Shown here: positions 10,115 to 19,924 of the stretch, piece by piece
Layout: each line of letters begins with the position of its first letter
How positions within the stretch are numbered: the first letter of the stretch is position 1
NCBI GenBank assembly: GCA_011050525.1
Contig: DRFO01000039.1
Location: 1 to 64,000, forward strand
Source of the DNA: Halopseudomonas xinjiangensis
GTDB taxonomy: Bacteria; Pseudomonadota; Gammaproteobacteria; Pseudomonadales; Pseudomonadaceae
Direction of reading: 5' to 3'
DNA: 64,000 nt
Notes under the pieces: generated by a model
What the model was told of the DNA's origin: nothing
Seen by the model: only the letters and a program-made list of their open reading frames with translations
Database searches by the model: none
Translations under genes and position numbers: made by a program

Positions 10115-10845
10115 TGACGGAGACTGAAAGCCTCTGGCGCTGCGCCGCTCGTACTGATACCGGCAAAGTGCGGGCGCGTAATGAAGATGCCTTCCTGGCA
10201 CTGCCGGAAAAAGGTCTCTGGGCAGTCGCCGACGGCATGGGAGGACATCAGAACGGGGCATTGGCTAGCCGGTTGATCGTGGAGCATCTTGCCGAACTGC
10301 CCCATGAGAGCGATATCGACCTGCGCCTCAAGCAGATTCGCCAATGCCTGCATGTGCTCAACCGACGGCTGAGCCAGGAGCTGACCGTCACCGCCGAGCA
10401 GCCGGATCCGGTGATCGGCAGCACGGTAGTTGCCCTGCTGATCGAAGGTGAACGCGCCGTCTGCGTCTGGGCTGGCGATAGCCGTTGTTATCTCTGGCGT
10501 GGCGGCACCCTGTTTCAGTTGTCACGGGATCACTCACTGTTGCAACAGCTGATTCAGGAGCAACAGTGCAGCCCCAAGCAGGCCGCAAGCCATCCTTCCG
10601 CGCATGCGCTGACCCGCGCGGTCGGTGCCAGCGAAAAACTTGTGCTCGAAGTAGTCGAGTTCACTGTCTACCCAGGCGATACCCTATTGCTATGCAGTGA
10701 CGGCCTTTACCAGGGCATGTCGGCAGACCATCTGGGCAGCGCTCTGGGCCAGCCCTCCGCGCGGCTTGCCGTGCAAAAACTTTTTGACCAGGCACTGAAC
10801 GGGCCAGCGCGGGACAACCTCAGTGCCGTAGTGATTCGCCGATGA
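10111..10845 (+). CDS. PP2C-family Ser/Thr phosphatase of the T6SS cluster (Stp/PppA-like)
   Basis: TDTGKVRARNEDAF, VADGMGGHQNG, WAGDSRCYLWR, LCSDGLYQ and DNLSAVV motifs. Confidence 0.9.
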   Translation: MMTETESLWRCAARTDTGKVRARNEDAFLALPEKGLWAVADGMGGHQNGALASRLIVEHLAELPHESDIDLRLKQIRQCLHVLNRRLSQELTVTAEQPDPVIGSTVVALLIEGERAVCVWAGDSRCYLWRGGTLFQLSRDHSLLQQLIQEQQCSPKQAASHPSAHALTRAVGASEKLVLEVVEFTVYPGDTLLLCSDGLYQGMSADHLGSALGQPSARLAVQKLFDQALNGPARDNLSAVVIRR

Positions 10846-11831
10846 ATGAAATGGAAGCCTCTATGCTTAACCCGACACCGGATGTCTCGGACCTCACTCG
10901 TTTTATAGGCACAATCCGGGAAGCCGAAACGCCCCCTGCTCAGATGCCCGCGGCTGTATTGCCGCTGCCCGAGGTGCTCTGCAAGCGCTACAAGATCGAA
11001 CGACTACTCGGCGTCGGCGGGATGGGCGCGGTATACCGGGCGCGTGACCTGTTACGCGAGCAGTATGGCGACCCAGATCCCTATGTCGCATTGAAAACGC
11101 TTAACGAGGAATTCGCTGAATACCCCGACGCCAACGCCCTGCTCTACAGCGAATTCGCACTGACCAGCCGCCTGCGCCATGGCAATGTCATTCGGCTCTA
11201 TGCCTTCGATGTCGACCCTTTCTGCCAACGCGCCTTTATCACGCTGGAGCTGCTCAAGGGACCGACACTTGATCAACTGCTGGACGAAAGGCCGGCCGGG
11301 CTGCCCTGGACAGAGCTCCAGTCAATTGCCCTGCCCCTCCTCGACGCACTGACCTGTTCGCATCGTCACGGGGTGCTGCACGGCGACATAAAACCCAGCA
11401 ATGTAATGCTTGCCGCCGACGGTTTGCGCCTGTTCGATTATGGTCTGGGCCAACCAAGCAAGGGGCTCTTGACCGGATTGCCGCGCCTGAGCCGCTCCCG
11501 CATCTCCGCGTGGACGCCACGTTATGCCGCGCTGGAATTGCTCAATGGCGAACCGCTCACCGCATCCGCGGACGTCTACGCGGCGGCGTGCGTACTCTAT
11601 GAGCTCAGTAGCGGCCATCACCCCTTTAGCCGGTTGACGGCCAGACAAGCCAAGGCCATGGAGCAAGACAAGACACTCACGCGACCGCCCAATCTGCCGC
11701 CCCACTGCTGGGAAGGGCTGCGCCTTGCCCTGGCCTTTGACAAGGAACGACGCGGCATCGACGCCGCCGGCCTGATGGACGCTTTCCGAGATCCCGTCCC
11801 AAGCCTGTGGCAACGTCTATTGCGTCGATAG
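10842..11831 (+). CDS. Ser/Thr protein kinase of the T6SS cluster (Stk/PpkA-like, soluble short form)
   Basis: Gly loop LLGVGGMGAVYRARD, VALKTL, HGDIKPSNVM, LFDYGLG; ATGA overlap with phosphatase. Confidence 0.88.
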   Translation: MNEMEASMLNPTPDVSDLTRFIGTIREAETPPAQMPAAVLPLPEVLCKRYKIERLLGVGGMGAVYRARDLLREQYGDPDPYVALKTLNEEFAEYPDANALLYSEFALTSRLRHGNVIRLYAFDVDPFCQRAFITLELLKGPTLDQLLDERPAGLPWTELQSIALPLLDALTCSHRHGVLHGDIKPSNVMLAADGLRLFDYGLGQPSKGLLTGLPRLSRSRISAWTPRYAALELLNGEPLTASADVYAAACVLYELSSGHHPFSRLTARQAKAMEQDKTLTRPPNLPPHCWEGLRLALAFDKERRGIDAAGLMDAFRDPVPSLWQRLLRR

Positions 11832-11840
11832 GCTGATCTC

Positions 11841-11871
11841 GACGGGACGGTGCTACACCGTCCCGTCTTTT
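11841..11871 (+). terminator. Rho-independent terminator after the kinase gene
   Basis: Perfect 12-bp stem GACGGGACGGTG-CTA-CACCGTCCCGTC followed by TTTT. Confidence 0.88.
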
Positions 11872-11890
11872 ACCGATTTCATACCGATTT

Positions 11891-12247
11891 TCACGCTTCT
11901 TCACAGATCAACTTGGCGCGTGTGACAACGCTAGCCGCGTCGCCCTCGATCCGCATTACCGCAGTCTTACCGGCTTCGATGGGTGCCATAGGCCCATCCT
12001 GCATGGTTTCGGCAGGGCCTCCTTCCAACCGGCACGCCACCTTTTTGTCGCTGTTGTTGATTACCTGCAACACCTGTGTTCCACCGCCCCCTGCGCCTGC
12101 AGCGCCAGCTCCGCCAGCGGTACCTGTGCCGATCATCTGGATTTCGATATCCAGACCATTAAGCTCTTCAGTCAATTTCACTTCTTCGGCGAAAGCCGCC
12201 ATCGGCAGTATCGCTGTAATACCGACTATCATGGCTAATCGTTTCAT
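11891..12247 (-). CDS. Small exported hypothetical protein with Gly/Ala-rich segment
   Basis: RBS GAGGAAAT before ATG; signal peptide MKRLAMIVGITAILPMAAFAEE; GTGTAGGAGAAGAGGGG segment. Confidence 0.7.
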   Translation of the reverse strand: MKRLAMIVGITAILPMAAFAEEVKLTEELNGLDIEIQMIGTGTAGGAGAAGAGGGGTQVLQVINNSDKKVACRLEGGPAETMQDGPMAPIEAGKTAVMRIEGDAASVVTRAKLICEEA

Positions 12248-12486
12248 AGGAATTTCCTCTCGTTTCAGGTCGGAATTCACGTGCACCAGAATGTAGAAAG
12301 AATGCGGAGGCAAGAGTTCCTGTAATAGTGCACCGGCCCTGTAACGGCTCGCTAGGTCAAGGCGCTCTGAAGGCAATCGAACCTGGTCTTTCAGATGAGC
12401 CGTTATCAGCCTCCTCGATAACGCAACCGAACCGGCTAGCCCCCGCTAGAATGGTTCTCAGGCTCAAACAATAATAAGGATGACTG

Positions 12487-14085
12487 ATGAAACCTGCGTT
12501 CCCCCTTCTTCTAATGGCCACCCTGATCTCCACCGCTGCACTCGCCGCACAACCCGAAGCCCTGGTTGCGCCGTCCGCCTTCAAAGGAGTCCACGGGCTG
12601 GCGATGGACCAGCAAGATCGACTGCTGGCGGGCAGCGTTGTGGGCGGCAGCATTTACCACGTGGACATTGCCAATGGCGACGTCAGCACTTTTATCGGCC
12701 CAGACCAGGGCCAGGCTGATGACATCGCCATCGGGCCCAAGGGTGAAATGGCCTGGACCGGGTTTTACCTGGGCAAGCTGATGTACCGTGAACACGACGA
12801 GGCACCGATCCGCGTTCTGGCTGAAAACCTGCCTGGCATCAACTCGACCGCATTCAATCAGAAGACTGGGCAGTTATATGCAAGCCAGGTTTTCCTCGGT
12901 GATGCCCTGTGGGAAATGGATGTTAGCGGTAAAAGGCAGCCACGCCTGATCGCAAAAGACATGGGCGGTTTCAACGGCTTTGAGGTCGGCGCTGACGGCT
13001 GGCTTTATGGTCCGCTCTGGTTCAAGGGCAAGGTTGTGCGCATCAATCCGGCCGACGGAGAGATTCAGACGGTGGCAGAAGGCTTCGGAACACCTGCCGC
13101 AGCCAACTTCGATTCCAAGGGCACTTTGTATGTGGTCGACACCAAGGCCGGCACCCTGGTACGGGTCGATACCGCCAGTGGCGAGACCACTGACGTAGCA
13201 CAGCTCGATACCTCCCTGGACAACCTGGCGATTGATGGCCAGGACCGGATTTTCATATCCAACATGGCCGATAACTCAATTGAGCAGGTGGATCCGCAAA
13301 CCGGGGATGCACGGATCATCACCAAGGGCGAACTGGCGGTGCCGGCAGGTCTGACCATCTCAGAGGACGGCAAGACGATCTACATTGCTGACATTTTTGC
13401 TTTCCGCTCGGTGAATACCGCCACCGGGGAGGTAACGGATATTCGCCGCGCGCATGGTTCCGATGTGGAATATCCAGCGGCGGTGGGGCTTGGCAAGGAC
13501 CGTTTGTTGCTGACCAGCTTTTCCACCAATACGCTTCAGATAATCGACCGGACCAATCTTGCAACCCTGGCGATGATTCATGAACTCAAGGCTCCATCTG
13601 ATGCCATCGAACTGGAAGATGGGAGCGTCGTGGTCAGCGAGATGGCCTCCGGCTCCCTGATACGCCTGACAGGTGACGAACTGGAAACCAGAACCGAATT
13701 GGCTAATGGCCTGCATGGGCCGGTACAGATGCTGCTTGGCCAAGACGGCATGATCTATCTGACCGAGGCGGCCGGCTTTCTGACGCGCGTTGATCCGGCA
13801 TCGGGTGACGTGACTCGCATTGCGAAGGATCTGGCGATGCCCGAGGGGCTTGCGCAGACGAAAGAAGGCCACTGGATCATTGCTGAGACCGCTGCCCAAC
13901 GTCTGACAGAGATCAACATAGAAACAGGGGAACGCAAAGTCATTGCAGAGAATTTGCCGATCGGATTAGCCGCCAGCCCGGGAATGCCACCCAGCGGCAT
14001 CCCCACAGGGGTGGCTGTGGATGCTGAAGGCACGGTCTATTTCGGATCAGATATAGATAACGGCCTGTACCGTATCCGCCGATAA
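12487..14085 (+). CDS. Exported SMP-30/NHL-like beta-propeller protein
   Basis: Signal peptide MKPAFPLLLMATLISTAALAAQ; repeated propeller blades (e.g. GLAMDQQDRLLAGSVVGGSIYHVD, GVAVDAEGTVYFGSDIDNGLYRI). Confidence 0.8.
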   Translation: MKPAFPLLLMATLISTAALAAQPEALVAPSAFKGVHGLAMDQQDRLLAGSVVGGSIYHVDIANGDVSTFIGPDQGQADDIAIGPKGEMAWTGFYLGKLMYREHDEAPIRVLAENLPGINSTAFNQKTGQLYASQVFLGDALWEMDVSGKRQPRLIAKDMGGFNGFEVGADGWLYGPLWFKGKVVRINPADGEIQTVAEGFGTPAAANFDSKGTLYVVDTKAGTLVRVDTASGETTDVAQLDTSLDNLAIDGQDRIFISNMADNSIEQVDPQTGDARIITKGELAVPAGLTISEDGKTIYIADIFAFRSVNTATGEVTDIRRAHGSDVEYPAAVGLGKDRLLLTSFSTNTLQIIDRTNLATLAMIHELKAPSDAIELEDGSVVVSEMASGSLIRLTGDELETRTELANGLHGPVQMLLGQDGMIYLTEAAGFLTRVDPASGDVTRIAKDLAMPEGLAQTKEGHWIIAETAAQRLTEINIETGERKVIAENLPIGLAASPGMPPSGIPTGVAVDAEGTVYFGSDIDNGLYRIRR

Positions 14086-14100
14086 GCAAGATCAGCCCAC

Positions 14101-14127
14101 GCGCTTCTACGCTGGTCGTAGAAGCGC
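14101..14127. terminator. Hairpin between convergent genes, possible bidirectional terminator
   Basis: Perfect 11-bp stem GCGCTTCTACG-CTGGT-CGTAGAAGCGC between 3' ends of the propeller gene and acnA; no long U tract. Confidence 0.55.
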
Positions 14128-14138
14128 TGCGGTGAACA

Positions 14139-16949
14139 CTACTTTGCGATCAACTCGCGCAGCACGTAATGCAGAATGCCACCGGCCTTGAAGTAATCCA
14201 CCTCGTTGCTGGTATCGATCCGGCACAGAACCTCGAACTCGAACTCCTCCCCGCTGGAACGCTTGCCAGTAACCAACAAGGTCTGACCGGGCTTGATATC
14301 GTCGTTGATGCCTTCGATGTTCAGCACCTCATGGCCGTCCAGCGCCAGCGAAGCCACATTCTGGCTATTACTGAACTGCAGCGGCAGAATACCCATGCCC
14401 ACCAGATTGGACCGGTGAATACGCTCGAAGCTTTCGGCGATAACCGCTTTGACGCCGAGCAGATTGGTGCCTTTAGCCGCCCAGTCACGGCTTGAACCTG
14501 TGCCGTATTCCTGACCCGCCAGCACCACCAGCGGGGTTCCTTCGCTCTGATAACGCATCGCCGCGTCATAGATAGACATCCGCCCACCAGAAGGAATGTG
14601 GATGGTCTCTCCGCCCTCGTCGCCTCCCAGCATCCGGTTACGAATTCTGATATTGGCAAAGGTACCGCGCATCATCACCTCATGGTTGCCCCGACGCGAT
14701 CCGTAGGAATTGAAATCCTCAGGCGCGACGCCCAGGCTCTGCAAGTATTCACCTGCTGGTGAACTTGCCTTGATGTTACCGGCGGGTGAGATGTGGTCGG
14801 TGGTGATCGAGTCCCCGAACACCGCAAGCACCCTGGCCTGCTCTATCGGCTTCAGGCTAACCAGCGGCTGGTCGATGGTTTCGAAATACGGCGGGTTCTG
14901 TACGTAGGAGGAATGGCTGTTCCAGTCATAGGTCGCGCCTTCACCGACCTTGATGGACTGCCAGTGCTCATCACCGCTGAATACGTCGGCGTAGCGCTCA
15001 CGGAACATGGCGTCGTCTACCTGGGCGACTGCCTCGGCAATTTCGGCATTGCTCGGCCATACGTCGCGCAGAAAAACCGGGTTGTTGTCCTTATCCATTC
15101 CCAGCGGGTCTTCGAGCAGATTCAGACGGGTACTGCCCGCCAATGCATAGGCGACCACAAGCGGCGGAGAAGCCAGCCAGTTGGCTTTGACATGCTGATG
15201 CACCCTGCCCTCGAAATTCCGGTTACCGGACAATACCGCCGAGACGACCAGGTCGTGGTCGATAATCGCGGCCGCCACTTCCTCGGGCAACGGCCCCGAA
15301 TTGCCGATGCAAGTCGTGCAACCGTAACCGACCAGATTGAAGCCCAACTGGTTCAGATACTGCGTCAGGCCGGCTTTTTCCAGGTAATCGGTAACCACCT
15401 TTGAACCGGGAGCCAGCGAGGATTTCACCCACGGCTTGCGTTGAATGCCGCGCTCGATGGCCTTCTTCGCCACCAGACCAGCCGCCATCATCACGTTGGG
15501 GTTCGACGTGTTGGTGCAGGAGGTAATCGCAGCAATCACAACCGCACCGTGCGCCAGTGCAGGCTCTTCCTCCGGCAGCGTCGCATTCACCTGGCTTTCA
15601 TCTGCGCCAACAGCAGTTCCACCGCCGCCCTCGCCCTCCAGACGTGATTCTGCCGGAGGCTGGGGCTGATCGCGCCGCGTTTTCAGCCCGTCAATGGGAG
15701 GAATGCTAGTGTTCGCGGCATTGTCCTGAGCCGGGGCGGCAGACTTGACCTGCAAGGCCATCAGATCATCGAAGGCTTTGCTGACATCTCCGAGCGCCAC
15801 CCTGTCCTGTGGCCGACGCGGCCCCGCAAGGCTGGCCACCACCTCGCCCAGATCCAGGTGCAGGGATTCGGTAAACTCAGGCTCATGGCCTGATTCGCGC
15901 CACATCCCCTGCGCCTTGCAATAGGCCTCGACCCGCTCGACCACTTCGGTGGGGCGACCAGTCAACCGCAGGTAACCAATGGTGACTTCATCAATCGGGA
16001 AGAAGCCACAGGTAGCGCCGTACTCGGGGGCCATATTGGCGATCGTAGCGCGGTCGGCCAGCGACAGATCGGCCAAGCCATCACCATAGAATTCGACAAA
16101 TTTGCCTACTACGCCCTTTTTGCGCAGCATCTGCGTCACGGTCAGCACCAGATCGGTGGCGGTGAGACCTTCGCGTAGCTTGCCGGTCATCTTGAAACCG
16201 ATCACCTCCGGCACCAGCATCGAAACTGGCTGGCCAAGCATGGCCGCTTCGGCCTCGATACCACCAACACCCCAACCCAGCACGCCCAAGCCGTTGACCA
16301 TGGTGGTATGCGAGTCCGTACCGACCAGCGTATCGGGATAGGCCCATTCCTTGCCGTCCACCTCAGACGCCCAAACGCTCTGAGAGAGGTACTCCAGATT
16401 CACCTGGTGACAGATCCCCGTACCTGGCGGCACCACGCGGAAATTATTGAAGGCCTTCTGGCCCCAGCGCAGAAACTCGTAGCGCTCGCCATTGCGCTTC
16501 ATTTCCATTTCGACGTTGGCTTCGAACGCGCTCGGACTGGCAGAAAAATCGACCATCACCGAGTGGTCGATAACCAGATCCACTGGCGAAAGCGGATTGA
16601 TCCGCTGCGGATCACCGCCAGCCCTGGCTACCGCATCGCGCATCGCAGCCAGATCAACCACGGCGGGTACGCCGGTGAAATCCTGCATCAGAACCCGTGC
16701 AGGGCGATACTGAATTTCTCGATCCGATGAGCGGCTCTGCAACCAATCGGCCATGGCCTGGATATCGTTCTGGGTGACGGTCACACCGTCCTCGTGGCGC
16801 AACAGATTTTCCAGCAGCACTTTTAGTGAAATCGGAAGCCGGTCGATGTTTCCGAGCCGCTCGGCGGCCTTGGGCAGGGAGTGATAGTGGTATGTCTTGG
16901 TTCCTACCTGCAGGGTACTCAGCGTACCCAGACTGTTAGCTTCGGACAT
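14139..16949 (-). CDS. acnA: Aconitate hydratase A
   Basis: DFTGVPAVVDLAAMRDAV, VGTDSHTTMVNGLGVLGWGVGGIEAEAAMLGQP, ITSCTNTSNP, GYGCTTCIGNSGPL; about 936 aa. Confidence 0.97.
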   Translation of the reverse strand: MSEANSLGTLSTLQVGTKTYHYHSLPKAAERLGNIDRLPISLKVLLENLLRHEDGVTVTQNDIQAMADWLQSRSSDREIQYRPARVLMQDFTGVPAVVDLAAMRDAVARAGGDPQRINPLSPVDLVIDHSVMVDFSASPSAFEANVEMEMKRNGERYEFLRWGQKAFNNFRVVPPGTGICHQVNLEYLSQSVWASEVDGKEWAYPDTLVGTDSHTTMVNGLGVLGWGVGGIEAEAAMLGQPVSMLVPEVIGFKMTGKLREGLTATDLVLTVTQMLRKKGVVGKFVEFYGDGLADLSLADRATIANMAPEYGATCGFFPIDEVTIGYLRLTGRPTEVVERVEAYCKAQGMWRESGHEPEFTESLHLDLGEVVASLAGPRRPQDRVALGDVSKAFDDLMALQVKSAAPAQDNAANTSIPPIDGLKTRRDQPQPPAESRLEGEGGGGTAVGADESQVNATLPEEEPALAHGAVVIAAITSCTNTSNPNVMMAAGLVAKKAIERGIQRKPWVKSSLAPGSKVVTDYLEKAGLTQYLNQLGFNLVGYGCTTCIGNSGPLPEEVAAAIIDHDLVVSAVLSGNRNFEGRVHQHVKANWLASPPLVVAYALAGSTRLNLLEDPLGMDKDNNPVFLRDVWPSNAEIAEAVAQVDDAMFRERYADVFSGDEHWQSIKVGEGATYDWNSHSSYVQNPPYFETIDQPLVSLKPIEQARVLAVFGDSITTDHISPAGNIKASSPAGEYLQSLGVAPEDFNSYGSRRGNHEVMMRGTFANIRIRNRMLGGDEGGETIHIPSGGRMSIYDAAMRYQSEGTPLVVLAGQEYGTGSSRDWAAKGTNLLGVKAVIAESFERIHRSNLVGMGILPLQFSNSQNVASLALDGHEVLNIEGINDDIKPGQTLLVTGKRSSGEEFEFEVLCRIDTSNEVDYFKAGGILHYVLRELIAK

Positions 16950-17431
16950 CGATCTAATCTCCTTTTATGTCTGCTGTACGGATGAACAACAGACTGGTGG
17001 CTTGGACATGTTCTGCGCATCAGAGAGGCGCATCGCGCGGCCGATATACCCATCATAGACAAAATACCGCCTGACGGTTCCCTCCATGTCTTCAAGCCCT
17101 CCGGGGAAACCCAGGTTCATCAAAAAGAATCTGCCACCCAGCATGGGCATTCCGGGATAGTCAGTGCTCCCTATCGACCAGGAATCGTCAGTTAACTAGC
17201 AATGCAATTGCCCACAATTCCGCCGACTGTCCCGCTGGCGCCCGTTGTTCAAGGGCTCGGCTAGTCTGGGATAGCAGGTATCAGCCTCCCAGCAGCGCCA
17301 GCGCGACGGGCCATTAGTATGAACAATGCCCAGCAGGCGCAGGGATTAAAAATGGAGAAAAGCATAAACGGCTCTGTTGATACGAGGATATATTGCCAAT
17401 TGTTAACGAGCCCTTCGCACCGGCCGTGAAC

Positions 17432-17953
17432 CTGGATTCTCGCTTTCGCGAGAATGACGGGGTTTTCGGTTGTCGAGGGGAGTAGCGAACGCACGATCTA
17501 TGACGATTCCTGATGGGCCCGCCTATAACAAATCAGTCTGTCCGCGGGCCTAGTCTGGATTCTCGCTTTCGCTAGAATGACGGGGTTTTTCGGTTGTCGA
17601 GGGGAGTAGCGAACGCACGATCTATGACGATTGTTAGTTGGCCTGTCTACAACAAATCTGTCTGTCCGCGGGCCTAGTCTGGATTCTCGCCTTCGCGAGA
17701 ATGACGGGGGTTTTTGGTTGTTGAGGGAGAGTAGCGAACGCATGATCGATGATGATTCCTGATGGGCCGCCTACAGCAAATCAGTCTGTCCGAGGGCCTA
17801 GTCTGGATTCTCGCTTTCGCGAGAATGACGGGGGTTTTTGGTTATCAAGGTGGGGTGCCGGACCTGTCGACACCCTACCGCATTCCACCTCGGCTTTCCC
17901 GTCACTCGGCACTTGACCAGACTTCCGTCATCCCCGCGAAGGCGGGGATCCAG
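17432..17953. repeat. Four tandem units (~123 bp each) carrying the GTCATTCTCGCGAAAGCGAGAATCC palindrome, plus a fifth single copy
   Basis: CTGGATTCTCGC(T/C)TTCGC recurs at 17432, 17555, 17679 and 17802 (periods 123, 124, 123) with shared filler CGGTTGTCGAGGGGAGTAGCGAACGCACGATCTATGACGAT; CGTCATCCCCGCGAAGGCGGGGATCCAG at 17926. Confidence 0.93.
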
Positions 17954-18053
17954 AGTTTGGTCAGAATAATCGGCGCACCCAACCTGGGCCCGCCTATCCG
18001 ATTTTCATGCGCCAGTGATAGAATGCGGCTTTGCCAATATCAAGGAAATGCCC

Positions 18054-19883
18054 ATGTGCGGTATCGTCGGCGCCATCGCCCAGCGCAACATCACCCCTAT
18101 CCTGCTTGAAGGCCTGCGCCGCCTTGAATATCGAGGTTACGATTCAGCAGGGGTAGCGGTCATTGCCGCGGGCAAGGGCATTCAGCGAGTCCGCGCTGCG
18201 GGCAAGGTCATCGAGCTCGAAAACTCCCTGGACGCGCTTCCGGCAAACGGCCACCTTGGCATCGCACACACCCGCTGGGCCACCCACGGCAAGCCGGCCG
18301 AGCACAATGCCCACCCCCATGTTTCCCACGGCCTGGCCGTCGTGCATAACGGCATCATCGAGAACCATGCGCCGCTGCGTAAAAGGCTCAAGGATTTGGG
18401 CTATGTGTTCACGTCCGAGACCGATACCGAGGTCGTCGCGCATCTTCTGGCCCATCACTACGCCGAGAACAACGAGCTCCTAGCCGCGCTCCGCGCTACG
18501 CTTGCCGAAATCCACGGGGCTTATGCCCTGGCGGTCATTCACGAAGATCAACCCGAAACGCTGTATTGCTCACGCATGGGTAGTCCGCTGGTAGTGGGTG
18601 AAGGCAGCGAAGAACGCTATATCGCTTCCGACCCGCTTGCCCTGTTGCAGGTCACCGACTGCTTCCGGTATCTCGAAGAAGGCGACTATGCGCGTCTGAC
18701 CATGAACACGTGCGAGATCTGGGACCGCAACCACCAGGTCGTCGATCGCCCGATCAAACGCTACGAGCATTCGGCCCACAGCCTGGACAAGGGCGAGTAC
18801 CGGCACTTCATGCTCAAGGAAATTTTTGAACAGCCACTGGCCATCAGCGAGACGCTGGCGAGCACACTGGGCAATGACCACGTGCTCACAGCGCTACTGG
18901 GGCCCGATGCCGAAACCCGGCTGGCAGACGTGGCCAATATTCACATCGTAGCCTGCGGGACCAGCTATCACGCCGGCCTGGTTGCGCGCTACTGGATAGA
19001 GGCCCAGGCAGGCATCCCCTGCCAGGTAGAGGTGGCTAGCGAGTATCGCTATCGTACCGTCGTAGTGCCAGCCAACACGCTACTGATCACCATATCCCAA
19101 TCGGGTGAAACCGCCGACACGCTCGCCGCGCTGCGCTATTCAAAGAACCAGGGTTACCTGTCCAGCCTCGCGATCTGCAACGTCGCTGGCAGCTCACTGG
19201 TACGGGAAGCTGACTGGCGGTTGCTCACCCACGCTGGCCCAGAGATCGGCGTCGCATCGACCAAGGCCTTCACCACACAACTGGTCGCCCTGCTGTGGCT
19301 CACGACCGCTCTGGTACAGGTGCGTAACGGGATTACCGAACAGGTAACCAACAATGTCCGCGCGCTCCGCTCGCTGCCGGATGTCATTGCCCAGGCGCTT
19401 ACCCTGGAGCCGCGAATAACTCTGCTAGCCGAACGCTTCGCAAACAAACATCACGCTTTGTTTCTGGGCCGCGGCACGCATTATCCGATTGCGATGGAAG
19501 GCGCCCTCAAGCTGAAGGAAATCTCCTATATCCATGCAGAAGCCTACGCCGCTGGCGAACTTAAGCATGGCCCGCTGGCGCTGGTAGACGAAGACATGCC
19601 GGTGGTAAGCGTCGCCCCCAGCGACAGCCTGCTGGAAAAACTCAAATCAAACCTGGAAGAAGTACGCGCCCGCGGCGGCCAGCTCATCACCTTCGCCTGC
19701 GAGACCATCGAGCAGACTGATGATGCCAATCATGAAACGATTGGCCTGCCCTGGGTCGAGGAATGTATTTCACCGATTCTTTACACCATCCCATTGCAAC
19801 TGCTCAGCTACCACGTAGCGCTGGTCAAAGGGACGGACGTGGACAAGCCGCGGAATCTGGCGAAGTCGGTTACGGTGGAATAG
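18054..19883 (+). CDS. glmS: Glutamine--fructose-6-phosphate aminotransferase (isomerizing)
   Basis: MCGIVGAIAQRNITPILLEGLRRLEYRGYDSAG; SIS motifs; C-terminus LAKSVTVE. Confidence 0.97.
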   Translation: MCGIVGAIAQRNITPILLEGLRRLEYRGYDSAGVAVIAAGKGIQRVRAAGKVIELENSLDALPANGHLGIAHTRWATHGKPAEHNAHPHVSHGLAVVHNGIIENHAPLRKRLKDLGYVFTSETDTEVVAHLLAHHYAENNELLAALRATLAEIHGAYALAVIHEDQPETLYCSRMGSPLVVGEGSEERYIASDPLALLQVTDCFRYLEEGDYARLTMNTCEIWDRNHQVVDRPIKRYEHSAHSLDKGEYRHFMLKEIFEQPLAISETLASTLGNDHVLTALLGPDAETRLADVANIHIVACGTSYHAGLVARYWIEAQAGIPCQVEVASEYRYRTVVVPANTLLITISQSGETADTLAALRYSKNQGYLSSLAICNVAGSSLVREADWRLLTHAGPEIGVASTKAFTTQLVALLWLTTALVQVRNGITEQVTNNVRALRSLPDVIAQALTLEPRITLLAERFANKHHALFLGRGTHYPIAMEGALKLKEISYIHAEAYAAGELKHGPLALVDEDMPVVSVAPSDSLLEKLKSNLEEVRARGGQLITFACETIEQTDDANHETIGLPWVEECISPILYTIPLQLLSYHVALVKGTDVDKPRNLAKSVTVE

Positions 19884-19924
19884 GCACGAGCCAGCGAGAC
19901 ACCAGGTGGCAGCACCCCTCGCTC

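Noticed and set aside
14169-16730. Plus-strand ORFs antisense to acnA (e.g. 203 aa, 140 aa)
   Set aside because: Complement of a highly conserved coding gene; no independent coding evidence.
17432-17953. CRISPR-like regularly spaced repeats
   Set aside because: The spacers are themselves repeats of one another and no cas genes are present; the same applies to the arrays at 19.9, 46.2 and 51.4 kb.
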